52,835 bases of DNA from Conidiobolus incongruus B7586 (Eukaryota > Entomophthoromycota > Entomophthoromycetes > Entomophthorales > Conidiobolaceae). Positions 25,650 to 38,169 of this stretch are shown piece by piece (the first letter of the stretch is position 1; each line of letters begins with the position of its first letter). A program made the position numbers and the translations under genes. The notes beneath the pieces were generated by a model that made no database searches, was not told the DNA's origin, and saw only the letters and a program-made list of their open reading frames with translations. The stretch is from the NCBI GenBank assembly GCA_000697335.1, contig JNEM01014039.1, forward strand, positions 1 to 52,835, given 5' to 3'.

Positions 25650-26020
25650 TATAAGAATAGTTGAAGATAAAACCAATATAGTGCAGAGGAAGAGTTAATA
25701 TAATATCCACGTGGCAAGTTAATATATCAGTAAACAGAGTTTGTTTAAGCTTTGTAAACAAATAAGTCAATATAAATATATTAGATTTTATTAGATAGTG
25801 ACAATAAAATATAGTATTGAGAGATATAGCCTCAATTTTAGAAAAAATGATTATAATTTGAAAAATCATAACTATAAGAGGAAAAAAGAGCTATGTTTAT
25901 TAGTTAAATAAATGCTTTTTATTCAATTAAATTTATGCTAAAAGTATAAAATACTTGATTAATTTAAAGTTAAAACAATTATTTAGAATTGTCTAAAATA
26001 ATTATAAGAACTAGTTTCTA
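25650..26020 (+). repeat. unclassified interspersed repeat (family R3), copy A
   Basis: It aligns with 39108-39480 and with 51034-51360 plus 52676-52715. Shared landmarks in order are AGTGCAGAGGAAGA (AGTGCAAAGGAAGA in copy B), AATATATCAGT, the TATTGAGAG/TATTGATAA region followed by TCTCAA, TGTTTATTAG, AAAGTATAAA, and AAGAACTAGT near the right end. It is about 375 bp with no coding frame. Class is unknown: no terminal inverted repeat, poly(A) tail or Pol III box is evident. The 81-codon minus frame inside it is a by-product. Confidence 0.55.
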
Positions 26021-26340
26021 AATAATAATCATAATAATAATATTTAATGTATAAATAAAGTTAATATTTCAAAACATTAATTTTTTGTTTTATTTTCCAT
26101 TATTAAATTTTATAATTTAATAATTATTTTAATTAATTCCAAATACTCATTTCAAGTTAAATTGAATATTTTATTTAATAAATAATATATACATATATAT
26201 AGTATGATTTAATCCCTTTGTATCATAATCTGATATATTTTCAATTTTGATTTTATAATTTTCAATATTAGATTAGAAAAAATAGTAAATCATTAGTTTT
26301 TGATTTTTCAAATATATTTTTAATTTTTACGTATATATTA

Positions 26341-26775
26341 TATGACAACTGCAAACGTGGGAGAAAATAGGCTTTTAGAGTTTAAATGGGGAACTGCCAG
26401 TGGTAAACAATAGATTACCACACAGTTAAGGGAAATTAAGGGGGTTCACCAAATTTGGTGAAAGTAGCTTACTGCGAATTGGGTTCTTCGAATAAAGTAA
26501 ATATCTCACGCTCATCACAACTCAATACTTTTGTGAGTGTTATGAGAAAAGCTTAGAGACTGGATACTTTTGAAAATAAAGATAGAAAGATGTGTTTATT
26601 AGTTCATTCATGATAATTTTGTATTAGATTTCATTGTTGATTTTTATGAATAGGAATGGCTTAGTGACAGAAAGGAACACAACCACCTGGTTCAGGAAAT
26701 GAGTATTTTCAATGTGACTTCTCAATTAAGTGAAGTAATCATAGTTTCTTGAGTGATTGACAAGATCATTCTCCA
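26341..26775 (+). repeat. LTR-like fossil repeat, copy 1
   Basis: A G+C-richer block of about 435 bp that matches, in inverted orientation, the block at 32623-33019. It starts TATGACAACTG where the sister starts TGTGACGACCG, and ends TCCA where the sister ends CCCA; TG...CA ends and size suggest a solo long terminal repeat. It has no coding frame and no internal retroelement region beside it. It sits inside a mariner copy. I cannot identify a clear target-site duplication, so the class is tentative. Confidence 0.5.
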
Positions 26776-27194
26776 TAATATATATAAAAATATATATTAT
26801 TTGATATTTTATAACTATATATAAATTTATTTATTATTTTCTGTTGATTAAAAAATCCTGATTTAAAAATTTAAAGTGTAATTTAATTATATATAAATCA
26901 CATTGTAATCAACAAAAGTATTTTATTTTAGAATTATTAAAGCTCAAGTATAGTCTATCTAAAATTATTCAAAATTAGTAAATAGCTTATGGAGATAATT
27001 TTTTATCCAAAACCACCATTTATTGGTAGATTTAACATTTTAAATTTAAAGAAGATATTATTCAAAATTTACCAAATTTTAAAATATTGATTTCTGTTAT
27101 TTTATTTTTTATTAATAAATTACAGAAATATATTCAAAAGCTTTTTTTATTTAAGCTTAGGAATTATCAAGATAATTTAATATTGATTAAAAAG

Positions 27195-27196
<2 letters not shown>

Positions 27197-27234
<38 letters not shown>
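27197..27234. repeat. AT dinucleotide microsatellite
   Basis: About nineteen consecutive TA units, the longest such run in the window, within the decayed mariner copy. Confidence 0.85.
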
Positions 27235-27237
<3 letters not shown>

Positions 27238-28394
27238 AAGATAAAACTTAGCTTAAATTATTAATATTTTTATATAAATATTTTAAATTTCAAAAAAAAA
27301 CTTAGAAAAAAATTATATTAACTATAGTTAAACGAAGCTTATTAAGATATAAACAAAAATAAAGGTTTTTATATAAAATTATTATTATAAATACACCTTG
27401 CATTCCTTTATATAATTATTTACTTAAAAATATTATTAAATATAAAATTAACCAAAATAAATCCCTATTATGAATTCCAATAAACAAATACTTTGTTAAT
27501 AAATTAATATGAATTATTATTAATTATTATAATAAATATAATGCTATATGGATTTTTTATTAAATTTCAAATATAAATGAATTAATATTATGTTCTATAT
27601 TTTTTAAATAAAATAATTTCTAATTTTTTTAATTATAATTCTAAAATATATAAAGCAAAAGCAATAAAAAATTTCAATATAGTAAGAATTAAAAGAACTA
27701 CCATATTTAATATATTTATTAAATTATAACTAATGTAATTATAATTGCTTTAGGTAATCAAAAAAATATATTTATAAGAAAAAATTCCTGTAAACAGATC
27801 AAATTGGCTTGTGAAATATTAAACCTCAATCTTTAATAAAGGTATTATTTATATATTAGAAGTTTACCCAAAGTATAGCCAAGAGTGATCAATAATAAAG
27901 AAGAGTAATAATTCTATATTATTTATTGATATTTATAATTCATATATTAATGATTATATTTAATTTTTAATTTAAAATTATATTATTATTGAATTTTTGT
28001 AATTAAAATAAAAATTTCAAAACAAATCTTAAGTTTGTTTATAAAATTAATATAATATTAAAATATGGAAATCTTAATAAACAATGGATTGATTTTTTTC
28101 AAAAAATGCATAAAATCAGAATATATCAAAACTTGGAAACTATGTTCAAAGCTAGGAAAGTATATTTTAAATAAATATCCAATTTTATGACTTGTTAATA
28201 GATTATATTTTGTTGAAATATTTATCAGTATTCTATTATAATATTATTAATGGGTGGACAATATGAAATTTTATAATCTCATGAAAATGGATGTTAATTT
28301 GAAATATATTGATAGAATTGATATTATTAAAACCTATTGTTATTAATAATGAAGCCAAGGATTCCTTCAAAATAATATGATCAATAATATCAGA

Positions 28395-28905
28395 CTTGAA
28401 GACACGTGCTCGGTAATGATGGTAAGAGTCAAGGTGATCAGCTCACTGATCCTGAGGGCGGAAAGCATGTCTAATGTAAGCTGGATGAGCCTAAACTCAT
28501 ACACCGCTAGTTGGATAGCGAACAATGTGTAAAATTAAGTAATACATCACCCTACGTGGGTCAATTGTGAATATTTGGTCTGTATTGATTCTGACCAAAT
28601 TTGATATAAGATTAACTCCAAATAAATTAGTTTGTAATAATTATTTCATTGAAATTTTTAACTTGAACCGTAGCTGGGGAACTGAACCTTGTCGAAGCTT
28701 CTAATCAACATGAACGCTAGTGATAGCCCACGCTCTTTTATCGGAATCTTTAGGCTCACTGGTGCATCCAATTTCATTGGGCTCATAAAAAAGGTTCTAT
28801 TGAGGGCATGATTGCCAATCCACCTTCAGCCGGTTTTAGGGAGTGGTTCTCGCTAGTCTGATGTGGCCTAATAAGTTGTTAACTCGACAACCCTGAAAAA
28901 TAATC
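28395..28905. other. G+C-rich non-coding island, possibly a repeat fossil
   Basis: About 510 bp with far higher G+C than its flanks (for example the GCTCACTGATCCTGAGGGCG and CCTTCAGCCGGTTTTAGGG patches) and stop codons in all frames. On the minus strand it begins near GTTGTCGAGTTAACAAC, a near-palindrome. By comparison with the other G+C-rich, frame-less block (26341-26775) it may be a solo LTR of another family. I see no second copy in the window, so an unrecognised structured RNA is an alternative. Confidence 0.3.
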
Positions 28906-29888
28906 CTGATATTGTAAAAGTATTTAATATATTTACAAAATATTGATCAAAATTAAGTAAAAAATTAATCTTATTTTAAAATAATATATTATCAATGATT
29001 TTATTGAGTTAATATATTGACTTCTACATATATTTACAAAAAACATAAGTTCGGACCATATTAATAGATTAATAAAATTATATTTAGCATTATTTAAGTA
29101 TACATCACTTTAATTATTTTTGAATAATTATAAATTGTTTTTTTTCAAGATTATTTTTCCCAGTTTATAATTATCCATTTTCTTATCAGATATAAAAATT
29201 AAATGATTAAAAAAATTTAATAATAAAAAATATCCTTAATATATATCCTTAGGAAATACGTTAAATTTGGTGCTATGAAGGATAAAGATATCTTTAATAT
29301 CAATATTAATATATATATCATCTCTATTATATACTCAAATTATTAATAAATTTCATCTGATAACAATGCTTACCCAATATAGATACAATAGTTATCAGAT
29401 TAATTAACAAATTTTTTATCATCTTAATTATGACTGGATTAATACCTGAATTTGATTATTTTGAGTTTAATAATAATGGATCCAAAAACTCACTATAAAA
29501 ATTATATTAACAATAATGAGTTAAAGATCAAGGGGTTAACTAATTAAATATTCTATACCATTAACAAAGATTAGTTTTTTTTCAATAACAATGATTAAAA
29601 ATTAGTTAACTATTCTTTTAAAAGTTTTTGACTACGAGTTAAAAATCAAATAAAATTAGTATAGACAATCAACAATCGAATACATAGTTATAGATTGAGA
29701 ATTGAATCCTAGTGAATTGTTTGGAAAAATTAATGGATGCGCTAAATCGCATCACCAATACCTTGAGATTTTTTGATCGATTTATATGATTATGATTCAC
29801 CTTTTGCACAACCTTCAGTCTTAATATATATAGATATGATTTCTCATAAATTGATATTACAATTGTTGTTAAAAAATTCTTATTATTA

Positions 29889-31583
29889 ATGATGATTTTA
29901 AATTTGATACTGTTGTTGGCAATTTATATCGGGTACCTTTACATTTATCAGTCATATTTCAGCCCTTTGAAAGATGTACCAGGTCCTTGGTACCTTAGAA
30001 TTCATTGGATTTCTGAGCGCATTATTAGATCATCAGGTCAGTACCATCGTTATCTTACTTACTTCCACAGTCATTACGGTTCAGTTGTAAGGATTTCGCC
30101 ATCACTGGTTAGTGCTACGAGTCATGAAGCTGTTAAGACTATCCTGAGTAATAAAAAATATGTGAAGTCCAACTTCGTTCAAAAACTTAGAGATATGATT
30201 GGGAATAATATCGTCACAATGCAGATGAGCGATGAGCATTTGGCCAGGAAGAGAATGATTATGAAGAGTATTAAAACTATGGAGGCTGATTTAAATGGTG
30301 TAATTGCCAGTTTTGGGTTGGAGAAATTGGTTAGTAAGTGGAGTAGGAGGGATGGATCCTTTAGAGTGAATTTGATTGATGAGTTTAACTTTTTAGTAAC
30401 TGTAAGTGTTTCATATAATCCATTGCTGATCGATTGATTAATAATGATATAATTAGGATATTATCGGCGCTCTGGCTTTTAATGAGTCATTCGACTGCCT
30501 ACAATCCGAAAGTAATGAATTAATGAGTTTAACATCTAAAACTGTTTGGTTTTTTGCATTGGTAATAATATGACTGCACTTAGTTTGATGGCGAAAACTG
30601 ATTGTATTTAGCGAAATATTGCCCCATGGATATTCAAATTACCAATTGCAAGTTTGAAAGAACTGGAATTAGCACATATACATCTAAAAGAGGTAAGTAC
30701 ATTGTCTTGCGAACTAAGCACCAAAGTAAACAATAGAGTTGGCTAGATTGCAAAAAGATCCCTCCAAGCATCCCACAATCCCAGTACAAATCAATCCCTA
30801 ATTCAACAATATAAGCATATCTCAAAACAATCTGGGGACGAGTTAACTGAAGAAGACTTAATTTCAGAAAGTTTAATTTTATTGATAGGAGGTGTCGATA
30901 GTACAGCGAGTGGCCTATCATGGTAAGCTAAATCCCTACAATATACATATCATTTATTAATGTGGGTTTACTAGGATATTTTATTATTTGAATCAATATC
31001 CTAAAATATACTTGAAGTTATTATCAGAAATTAGGAGTAGAACATTAAATCCAAGATGTCTAAATGTTAACGAATTGAAAATGGAATATCCTTACCTGAA
31101 TAAAGTGATAATGGAGACCCTACGCTTGTCTCCTCCATTCACTACATCATTTCCAAGGCTTGTTCCTGAGAATGGATTAATGCTCGATGGGTTCTATCTT
31201 CCACCCAATGTAACCAAATTATTTTCAACTTTTCTTCCATGTATTAATCCCTTGTTTAGACTCAAATAGCTATAAACCCATATCCTACCATGCGATCACC
31301 TGTAAATTTTTCCAATCCCGACGAATTCCAACCAGATAGATGGTCATCCACTTCTCTCACTAATCCTTCAGAACACTTTATTGGATTTAGTAGAGGAACT
31401 AGAATGTGTGTGGGAAAGGATTTTGCATTGAGAGTTTTGTTTTTGGGAGTGATAGAAATACTATCCAAATTTGAATTGCACTGTGATTATGAGATGGAGA
31501 AAGGGGATCAGAGCATCAGTAAAGTTACATTATTACCCGCCTCGGGTAGGTTGGAAATGGAGTTCAGCGCTATTAAATCTTAG
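29889..31583 (+). CDS. cytochrome P450 monooxygenase
   Basis: Six exons (29889-30401, 30457-30561, 30612-30692, 30747-30922, 30975-31209, 31260-31583) with five 50-55 bp introns give 477 residues without a stop. Residues 1-20 form an N-terminal membrane anchor, followed by the DVPGPW hinge (29-34). The I-helix oxygen-binding motif is GGVDST (281-286), the ExxR motif is ETLR (339-342), the PERF-like motif is FQPDRW (393-398), and the haem loop is FSRGTRMCVG (413-422) with Cys420 as the axial ligand. All parts needed for activity are present. It should sit on the ER and take electrons from P450 reductase. It lacks CYP51-specific motifs; substrate and subfamily are unknown. The third intron ends at GGCTAG, and with that acceptor the frame continues cleanly. 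It stands alone between inverted LTR-like repeats. Confidence 0.9.
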
Positions 31584-32622
31584 TTGATTAGTAATATAAT
31601 TTAAAGTTAAATACACTGAAGATTGAAATTAATAAATAAACTTAATATAAATTTATTATTTATTATAAAATGAATCAAAGCAAGAAATATATATTTGAGC
31701 AATAATTTTTTTTAATTAATATTTCATTTTAAGTCGATTCTAGCTTGTGTTGATAAATAACTTCAAACATATTCATCAAAATTGAGAGAAGATAATTATA
31801 TTTTAAATTTAAGGCAATCCAAAGATTGTATTCGACTATACAGTATAACTTCTGCAAATATTTTTCAATTTTTCTTCCCATTTTCCATTCCTCGTTGTTC
31901 ATTCATGCAATTTTTTCCAATTCAGTATTTTCGTATTGATTTTAAATTTGCTATATACTCTCATTCATCTAATCAATTCCTGTTTTATTTACAATTTAAC
32001 CAAACTTCGAATAGCAGCCTTAGATAACCCGTCCTAATTAAAAAATTCATCAATATAATGGTTGTTGAAGAAAGATTCAAAAAGTTTAGTTTTCGCAAAG
32101 TGCTTGGATTTGAAAGTTCGACATAATTTGATCAATACTGAAATTTGTAAACAGTCAGATTTGCTCACTGAACATGTATTAATTTTTATGATTAAAAGCG
32201 CAATAAATATTCATGTCACATTCATTAAAATTACTGTTAATTTTTATTCGTTTTGGTTTAGTAAATCAATGGTAAATGCTAAAGTGACAGATTTCCTCTA
32301 AACCAATAATTAGTTTGTCGATTCATAACATATTCGCTTACTCCAATATCAGTATTAAAAATTTTGATTAGAATTATACTCAGTATTCGTATATGATTAG
32401 GGCTTATCCAAATTAAAAATCTTTTGAAAGATTTTTATAATATTAAATAATAATATTGACTAAAAAATAACTTTGAATTCATCAGAATTTTTAAAGAATT
32501 TAGTCATTTAAATAGTACAAGAATACGAATATATAACCTAATTTCATTTGGTTTCAAAACGCTTAATTGAATTATTTTCACTATTAACAGAGCTTTGTTA
32601 TTAAAATTATTTAAACATATGA
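31584..32622. other. spacer after the P450 gene
   Basis: Probable 3' UTR, then moderately A/T-rich sequence. Two frames of about 80 codons at 31782-32027 and 32062-32301 have biased, low-information translations and no family resemblance. I do not accept them as genes. Confidence 0.4.
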
Positions 32623-33019
32623 TGGGAAATGATCTTGTCAATCACTCAAAAAACTGTGATTACCACACTGAATCGAGAAGTCACACTGGAAAACACCCAT
32701 TTTCTGAACCGGGTGGTTGTGTTCCTTTCTGTCACTGAGCTATTCCTGTCCATAAAAATCAACAATGAAAGCTAATATAAGATTATCACAAATGGACTAA
32801 TAAACACATCACTTTTATCTTCATTTCAAAAGTAATGAGTCGTGACGAGCGTGAGATAATTACTTTACGCAAAGAACCCAATTTACAGTAAGCCATTTGC
32901 ACCTCATTTGGTGAACCCCATCAATTTCCCGTAACTCTGCGGCAACCTGTCGTTTACCACTGGGGATTCCCCGTTTAAGCTCTAAAAGTCTATTTCCTCC
33001 CACAGTTACGGTCGTCACA
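32623..33019 (-). repeat. LTR-like fossil repeat, copy 2 (inverted)
   Basis: The reverse complement starts TGTGACGACCGTAACTGTGG and ends ATTTCCCA, and is collinear with 26341-26775. Matches include GGTTCACCAAAT, ATTGGGTTCTT, TCTCACGCTC and GTGACAGAAAGGAACACAAC. It lacks a segment of about 30 bp present in copy 1. It is somewhat G+C-richer than copy 1, so probably younger or less decayed. No coding region adjoins it. The pair brackets the P450 gene at about 3 kb and 1 kb. Confidence 0.55.
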
Positions 33020-33794
33020 TAATACAATGATAAAAACATAAGTATAACTTAATGTATCATTCCTTTGAATATGATAATTTATAAAACTATGATATATTTT
33101 TTTAAAAAACATTGGTGAAATTTTAAATTTTTTAAATTCTAAATAATATATATTAATAACATTTCAAACAGTCATACCCAATGCACAATTACTATAATAT
33201 GCATTTGATTTTGAGTACTTTGGCATTCAAAATGTTCATTTATTTCAATACTCAACATTTACATAAAAATATGTTCAAGTTATATCTATTTGACTTATAT
33301 CACCGATTTTCAGTTTTATCAAAATAAATAATATTATATTTTTGCAATTGAAACTGACAAGAAAATAAATAGTACTTTTTTAACTAATTGGCAAAGTTAC
33401 GTATTTATAATAAAGGATTTTTAAATTTAGTTAATGTTACTAATGCACCACGATTTTTATACTTTTATAATATTAAAATCAATAAAATCAAAATGATAAT
33501 TAAAATTATTAACAAAAATATTTCAAACTTATAATATTCATTAATTTATTTTGTTGTTACAACTTTATATTATTATTTTAAATTTTAAAAATTTGTCAAA
33601 TTTTAAATTCAAATTTAATAAGTATCAAAGGAAATTATTTATAAATATGTTGGTTAAAGGATATTAAATCTAATAGAATATAATAGTTTAAAAATATTAC
33701 TATATAATCGGCTTGATTGGGAAATTAAAGAATATAATTATCATAGTTTAAAAATTTATATTAAAAAGAATTAACATTTAACTCGATATTCGGA

Positions 33795-33867
33795 TGCCTT
33801 CTACCAGAATCGAACTGGTGACCTTCCGCTTACTAGGCGGACGCTCTGCCAACTGAGCCAAGAAGGC
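33795..33867 (-). tRNA. tRNA-Thr (AGT)
   Basis: A perfect 73-nt cloverleaf on the minus strand: acceptor GCCTTCT/AGAAGGC, D stem GCTC/GAGC, anticodon stem TCCGC/GCGGA around CTAGTAA (anticodon AGT, read as IGT), T stem ACCAG/CTGGT around TTCGATT, discriminator A. It has no intron and is identical to the copy at 38170-38242. The 25 bp after the gene (CATCCGAATAT..AGTTAAAT) are also shared, so the duplication included the 3' flank. It lies about 840 bp downstream of the squalene synthase stop, on the same strand. Confidence 0.97.
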
Positions 33868-34704
33868 CTACTTCAAGAAGTTAAAATTAATAGCTAACAT
33901 TTATTGATTCTTTGATGTAATTAATTTTAATTAAATAATATTTTAACTTGAATAAATTAATGACAACTAATTCTTTGAATAATAATTTCTTGTCATTACT
34001 CGTGTCATTGATCATTTTTTCATTATTTTTCACTTAATTGAATAATTTTCCAGCATTTTATATTTCTATTCCTTCACCACTTCTTTTAATTTATAATTTT
34101 TAATTATTTGTACATATAGACATGAGAGGTGTTTTTGATATGTATTAAATTTGAAACAATTATTAAATCCAAATAAATTTAGATAAAATTATAACCAAAT
34201 ATTTAATGATTTTAATTTATTATTAAATATTAAATTTTAAATGATTTTTTTAAATTAACCAATTTAAATTATATAATATAATAAATATTATAAATATATT
34301 AAAGAATACTTAATGCTACCAATTCTAATCATTTCGAAAATAATATATTTAATTTTATTAAATTAGATGATGTTTTATTTTTATAATATAATCAAATTTT
34401 AATAAAAATATTAATTAATTAATTAAGAAATTTATATTAATTAATAGAATTATTTTACTTAAAAAGAAATATTATTTTTATTTTAATGATTCGAATTTAA
34501 AACTAAACAATTTAAATTTTTTTAAAAACTTAATAATTAAAAAAGAGGTTTCAATCATAAAAATTCTTAAAGTTTAACCGACAAATTACCTAAATTAAAT
34601 TCGAAAATTTTATTGAAAGATATTGATTGATAAAGTGTAAACAATTGAAATGATAATCAAGATGATCAGTTAAGTATTACTGATCTTAAGGTATTAGGGG
34701 ATAT

Positions 34705-36286
34705 TTATGCAAAAATCAATTTAAATACGAAGTAAGACACGATGCCTAGAAGAATGGGGAAGATGGCGTTGGATGGTAATGATAAGCTGGTAGTTGTTGG
34801 TTTGGCTTGGAGAGGTGAGGCGTACTTGTTGTTGCGAATGTTTTGAGATAACTATAATATATGAAGAACGTTATATATGCATGCACAAATAATGATATAT
34901 TAAAATCTATGATTACCTTGCCATACCAGGTAGAATAGTCCAAAAATCTAGGATTCCTAGGATCTACCTTTTGGACGATATCATGTGAGAATTCATTGAA
35001 AATCCTTTGGACAGTAATCATATCTGTAGATTCCAAAATTAGCTAAAAGAGTATTAGTCACTTGTGTAACACTTCTAATTGGAATGTTGGGGCTTACTTT
35101 GACGGCTAATCCTTTGCGGATTTTAACATTCTCGTGAAAGACGTTGTAGTTGTTGCATACTAAAGCAATGGTAGAGATAGCCATCACTTGAGGAATGGCA
35201 CAGAAGTTGAAGCAGCTGTTATTACGGAGGAGACTCATGTACTTGAGACAGTCGGGAGCGTGTGTCAAGACATTGAGGCATAAATCATCTAAGCAGAGCA
35301 TAGCCTAAATAGATAAGATTAGATTAACAAATAGAATTAATAAAAATATTGATGAAAAATACCTTTTCTTTGTTTTCAGGAAGTCTGAGGTCTTCAATCT
35401 TATCAACATATTTACCCCAGATAGCTTTAGGCCAGAAAATTCTACCCTCTAAGAGATCTTCGTGATAATCTCTGATAATATTCACTTTTTGTAAGAATAA
35501 ACCCATGGAATTAGCTCTAAATCAAATGTTAGATCAATTATTAAAATACATTGATATAATTTACAATTCGAGATTTTCAGCTAAAGAAGGATCTAAAACA
35601 TATTTAGTAAAAAAATCGATTGAATCGAGTAATTTGTAGATCACCTTCCAATCCTGATAATCCCATCAATCTGGTCAAACCATGGCCGACGAGACCGGCA
35701 ACATAGTGACAGTAGAGATCCCAGTCTTCCAAAGTGTCGACTTCCTTGTTGAGGAATTCAGCCATACCATGACCCATCTTCTTGGTGATATCTGCAATCA
35801 CTTCTTGGTATTGGACCTTGAGCTTTAAGAATTCTGCAATTACAACACCGAAATCTTGTAATAGAATACGGTCTTTCTCTTGCTTACCATCTATAATTAT
35901 TTAGTATTGAAGGATATGAATATAGAGTTATATTAGAATTTACTTTCGTGGAAAGTCCATCCGGGTTGGTAGATCAATTCGTGGAAAGTGGTCAAGAGTT
36001 GGACTTTTCTGTCAACTGGAATAGTCATATCATCCTCAATAGTGTCGAGACCTCTGAGCACGAGGTAGAAGAGACAGATGGGTAATCTCAATTCCGCATC
36101 AAGTTCATGAATCACAGCGGCGAATGAGCGAGAGGTGAGGAAGAGATATTCGAAGCACTTTCTTTCGGTATCGCATTTAATATCCTTGAGGGATTGCTTT
36201 TTGTTATTAGAACTGAATTGAAATTGGAAAAGAGCACTAATTTCCTCTGGATAAAATAAAGATTCTTGAAAGGCTTTTAAACTCAT
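34705..36286 (-). CDS. ERG9: squalene synthase (farnesyl-diphosphate farnesyltransferase)
   Basis: Seven exons on the minus strand (36286-35944, 35890-35645, 35592-35565, 35516-35363, 35304-35098, 35042-34917, 34851-34705) join in frame to 416 residues. The enzyme condenses two farnesyl diphosphates to squalene with NADPH, the first step committed to sterols, on the ER. Diagnostic parts are the first Asp-rich motif DTIEDD (81-86), the [10 protein letters not shown] helix, the second Asp-rich motif DYHED (222-226) in [17 protein letters not shown], the [11 protein letters not shown] segment before [10 protein letters not shown], and a C-terminal membrane anchor ending [11 protein letters not shown]. 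Length is normal for fungi. The third exon is only 28 nt. With its intact motifs the gene implies endogenous sterol synthesis, which excludes sterol-less anaerobic gut fungi. Confidence 0.95.
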
Positions 36287-38169
36287 TTTATGAAATTTTT
36301 ATTATTAAAAATATAAAGAACTTGAGATATGAATGATTAGTTAAATATTAATTGACTATAAAATATGAATTCACTTTAAAATATAAATCGGATCAAAATT
36401 TATATATACTATTTTGTGTTATTGTGAATATAAATACAAGTTAATTATCTTTTTATTTATACTCTCAACCAATTTAACATTAAGTTTAAATTATATCGAA
36501 AAACTATCCAAATAAGGTACAATTTTCCTAATCTACCAATCAAATCAAATTTCTTACAATGAATTCACCGAATCCTTAATTTTTGAAAGTGGAATTAAAA
36601 TTTCTAAAAAGGTATAATACGGTTAAACCATGGTATTTGACAGAAAATGGTGATGGGAAAAATGTGAGATTAATAAATGGTAACTTGATAATGCTGTATT
36701 CAAGTATGAAATAGTTTTATAATAATAAGTCAACAATTTCTAAATAATCAAAATAGTACTGTTTAATTTATTCTGTTTATTAAATATTCAAGCGAGTTTA
36801 GTTAGTTTAACTAGCTGACAATATTTTTGCAAATATTTTGTCAATTGAATAATTTTATTAATATATAAGTTTATCAACTTATATTCACGAGAATATAATT
36901 TTTTATATAATATAGGGATTGAAATAATATACATTAAAATTAATAATATTTTATGGTGAATATTAAAAAAATTGTATAATTTTAATGAATATTATATCTT
37001 TATTAAATTGAAACAAATTTTCATTTAAAATATTTTTTTATAATTTATTTTCATTACTTAGAATTTTTTTAAAAAATATTAAAATCATCAAAAGAATTAA
37101 TACATTATATTAATAGTTAAGATGCAAATCAATATAATTCGATAGTAATTGTATATACAACTAGTTCTACTAGATCTAGGATTTTGAATTTTATTTCATA
37201 TAAATGATTGAATAGATCAATATTACAAAGAGGTAATTAATAAATTATAAAACAATTAGTAATATATTCAATCATTTATTGCTTTAATAATCTAATATTT
37301 CAAAAGCTATTTAAAATTTTTAAAATGATTATAGATGTTGACAATTAACTAGTTTCTTCGCTTATTGCTAAAATGTTGATCGGATAAAATAATATGAAAA
37401 TAATAAATTTCTGCCAAATATGAATTCAAATAATATTAATATAATGAGCTTATTAGGCTATTATAATTCAAATATTTTTTAAATTTATATTACATAGTTA
37501 TTAGGAATCAATAATGATCAATTTTACAATATATTTGAATTCTAAATTATATTTATTAGTTAAAAATTTTAAATTTCAGAAAGATTCCCAAGTTGAAATC
37601 CTGTTATTCTTAATTTAACTAATCGAATATAAATACATATTTGAATAATTTTATTTATAATTAATTTGAAATGAAATATTGAATTTTTTTTTCAATTTTG
37701 CTATCAATTTTTTCTTATATTAATTTAATAGAGAAGCATAAACTTATTCTCATTTAAATGCTCTGAAATTTGAAAATTAAACCCATATCAAAAGTATTCT
37801 TTTAATATTATTATATCATTAATATATTCAAATTGTGAAGATCTTTGTTTTAGTAAAATTCAAATAGTTATAGAAAGGATTTGAATTTTAGAAATGTTAA
37901 TAATTATCGTTTGAAAATAATAATTAATAAGAAATAATATTAGTATATATAGAACTGAGATATAAATTGAATTATTTCATTACTAAATAAACTAATGCTT
38001 GAAAGAAATTAATAACAAAAATCTGTGTTTTAGTAGCAAAAATGTAAAAAAGTTTTCAAAAGAAAAAAGTTGAAATATTGTAGGGATTTGAGATAGATTA
38101 AGTGAATACAAATGAAATAATATCAATTTAATTAAAGCAATCAATATAACTTTTGTGATAAAACATTAT
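36287..38169. other. AT-rich spacer upstream of squalene synthase
   Basis: Contains the promoter side of the squalene synthase gene. A CCAAT box (on the plus strand near 36536) is the only motif seen. The rest is simple A/T sequence. Confidence 0.4.

Larger units (their letters stand above)
26262..28015 (+). mobile_element. mariner copy split by an LTR-like insertion
   Basis: The left terminal repeat is at about 26262-26330 (AGTTTTTGATTTTTCAAATA). The element is then interrupted by the LTR-like repeat at 26341-26775 and resumes at about 26776. Internal blocks match the plus-oriented copies at 6.2 and 9.7 kb, for example TTATTTAAGCTTAGGAATTA near 27148 and ACAAATACTTTGTTAATAAA near 27485. A long AT run at about 27197-27234 has expanded inside it. 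The right end near 27960-28015 is ragged. Coding capacity is gone. The interruption shows that this mariner is older than the LTR-like repeat. Confidence 0.65.

Noticed and set aside
30693-30746. Apparent in-frame TAG in the P450 gene
   Set aside because: It disappears when the 54-bp GTAAGT...GGCTAG segment is removed as a phase-0 intron, matching the size of the other introns; the gene looks intact.
30634-30921. Minus-strand 95-codon frame inside the P450 gene
   Set aside because: Antisense to exons 3 and 4 of a well-supported P450.
31782-32301. Two frames of about 80 codons downstream of the P450
   Set aside because: Low-information, compositionally biased translations, with no family or splice context.
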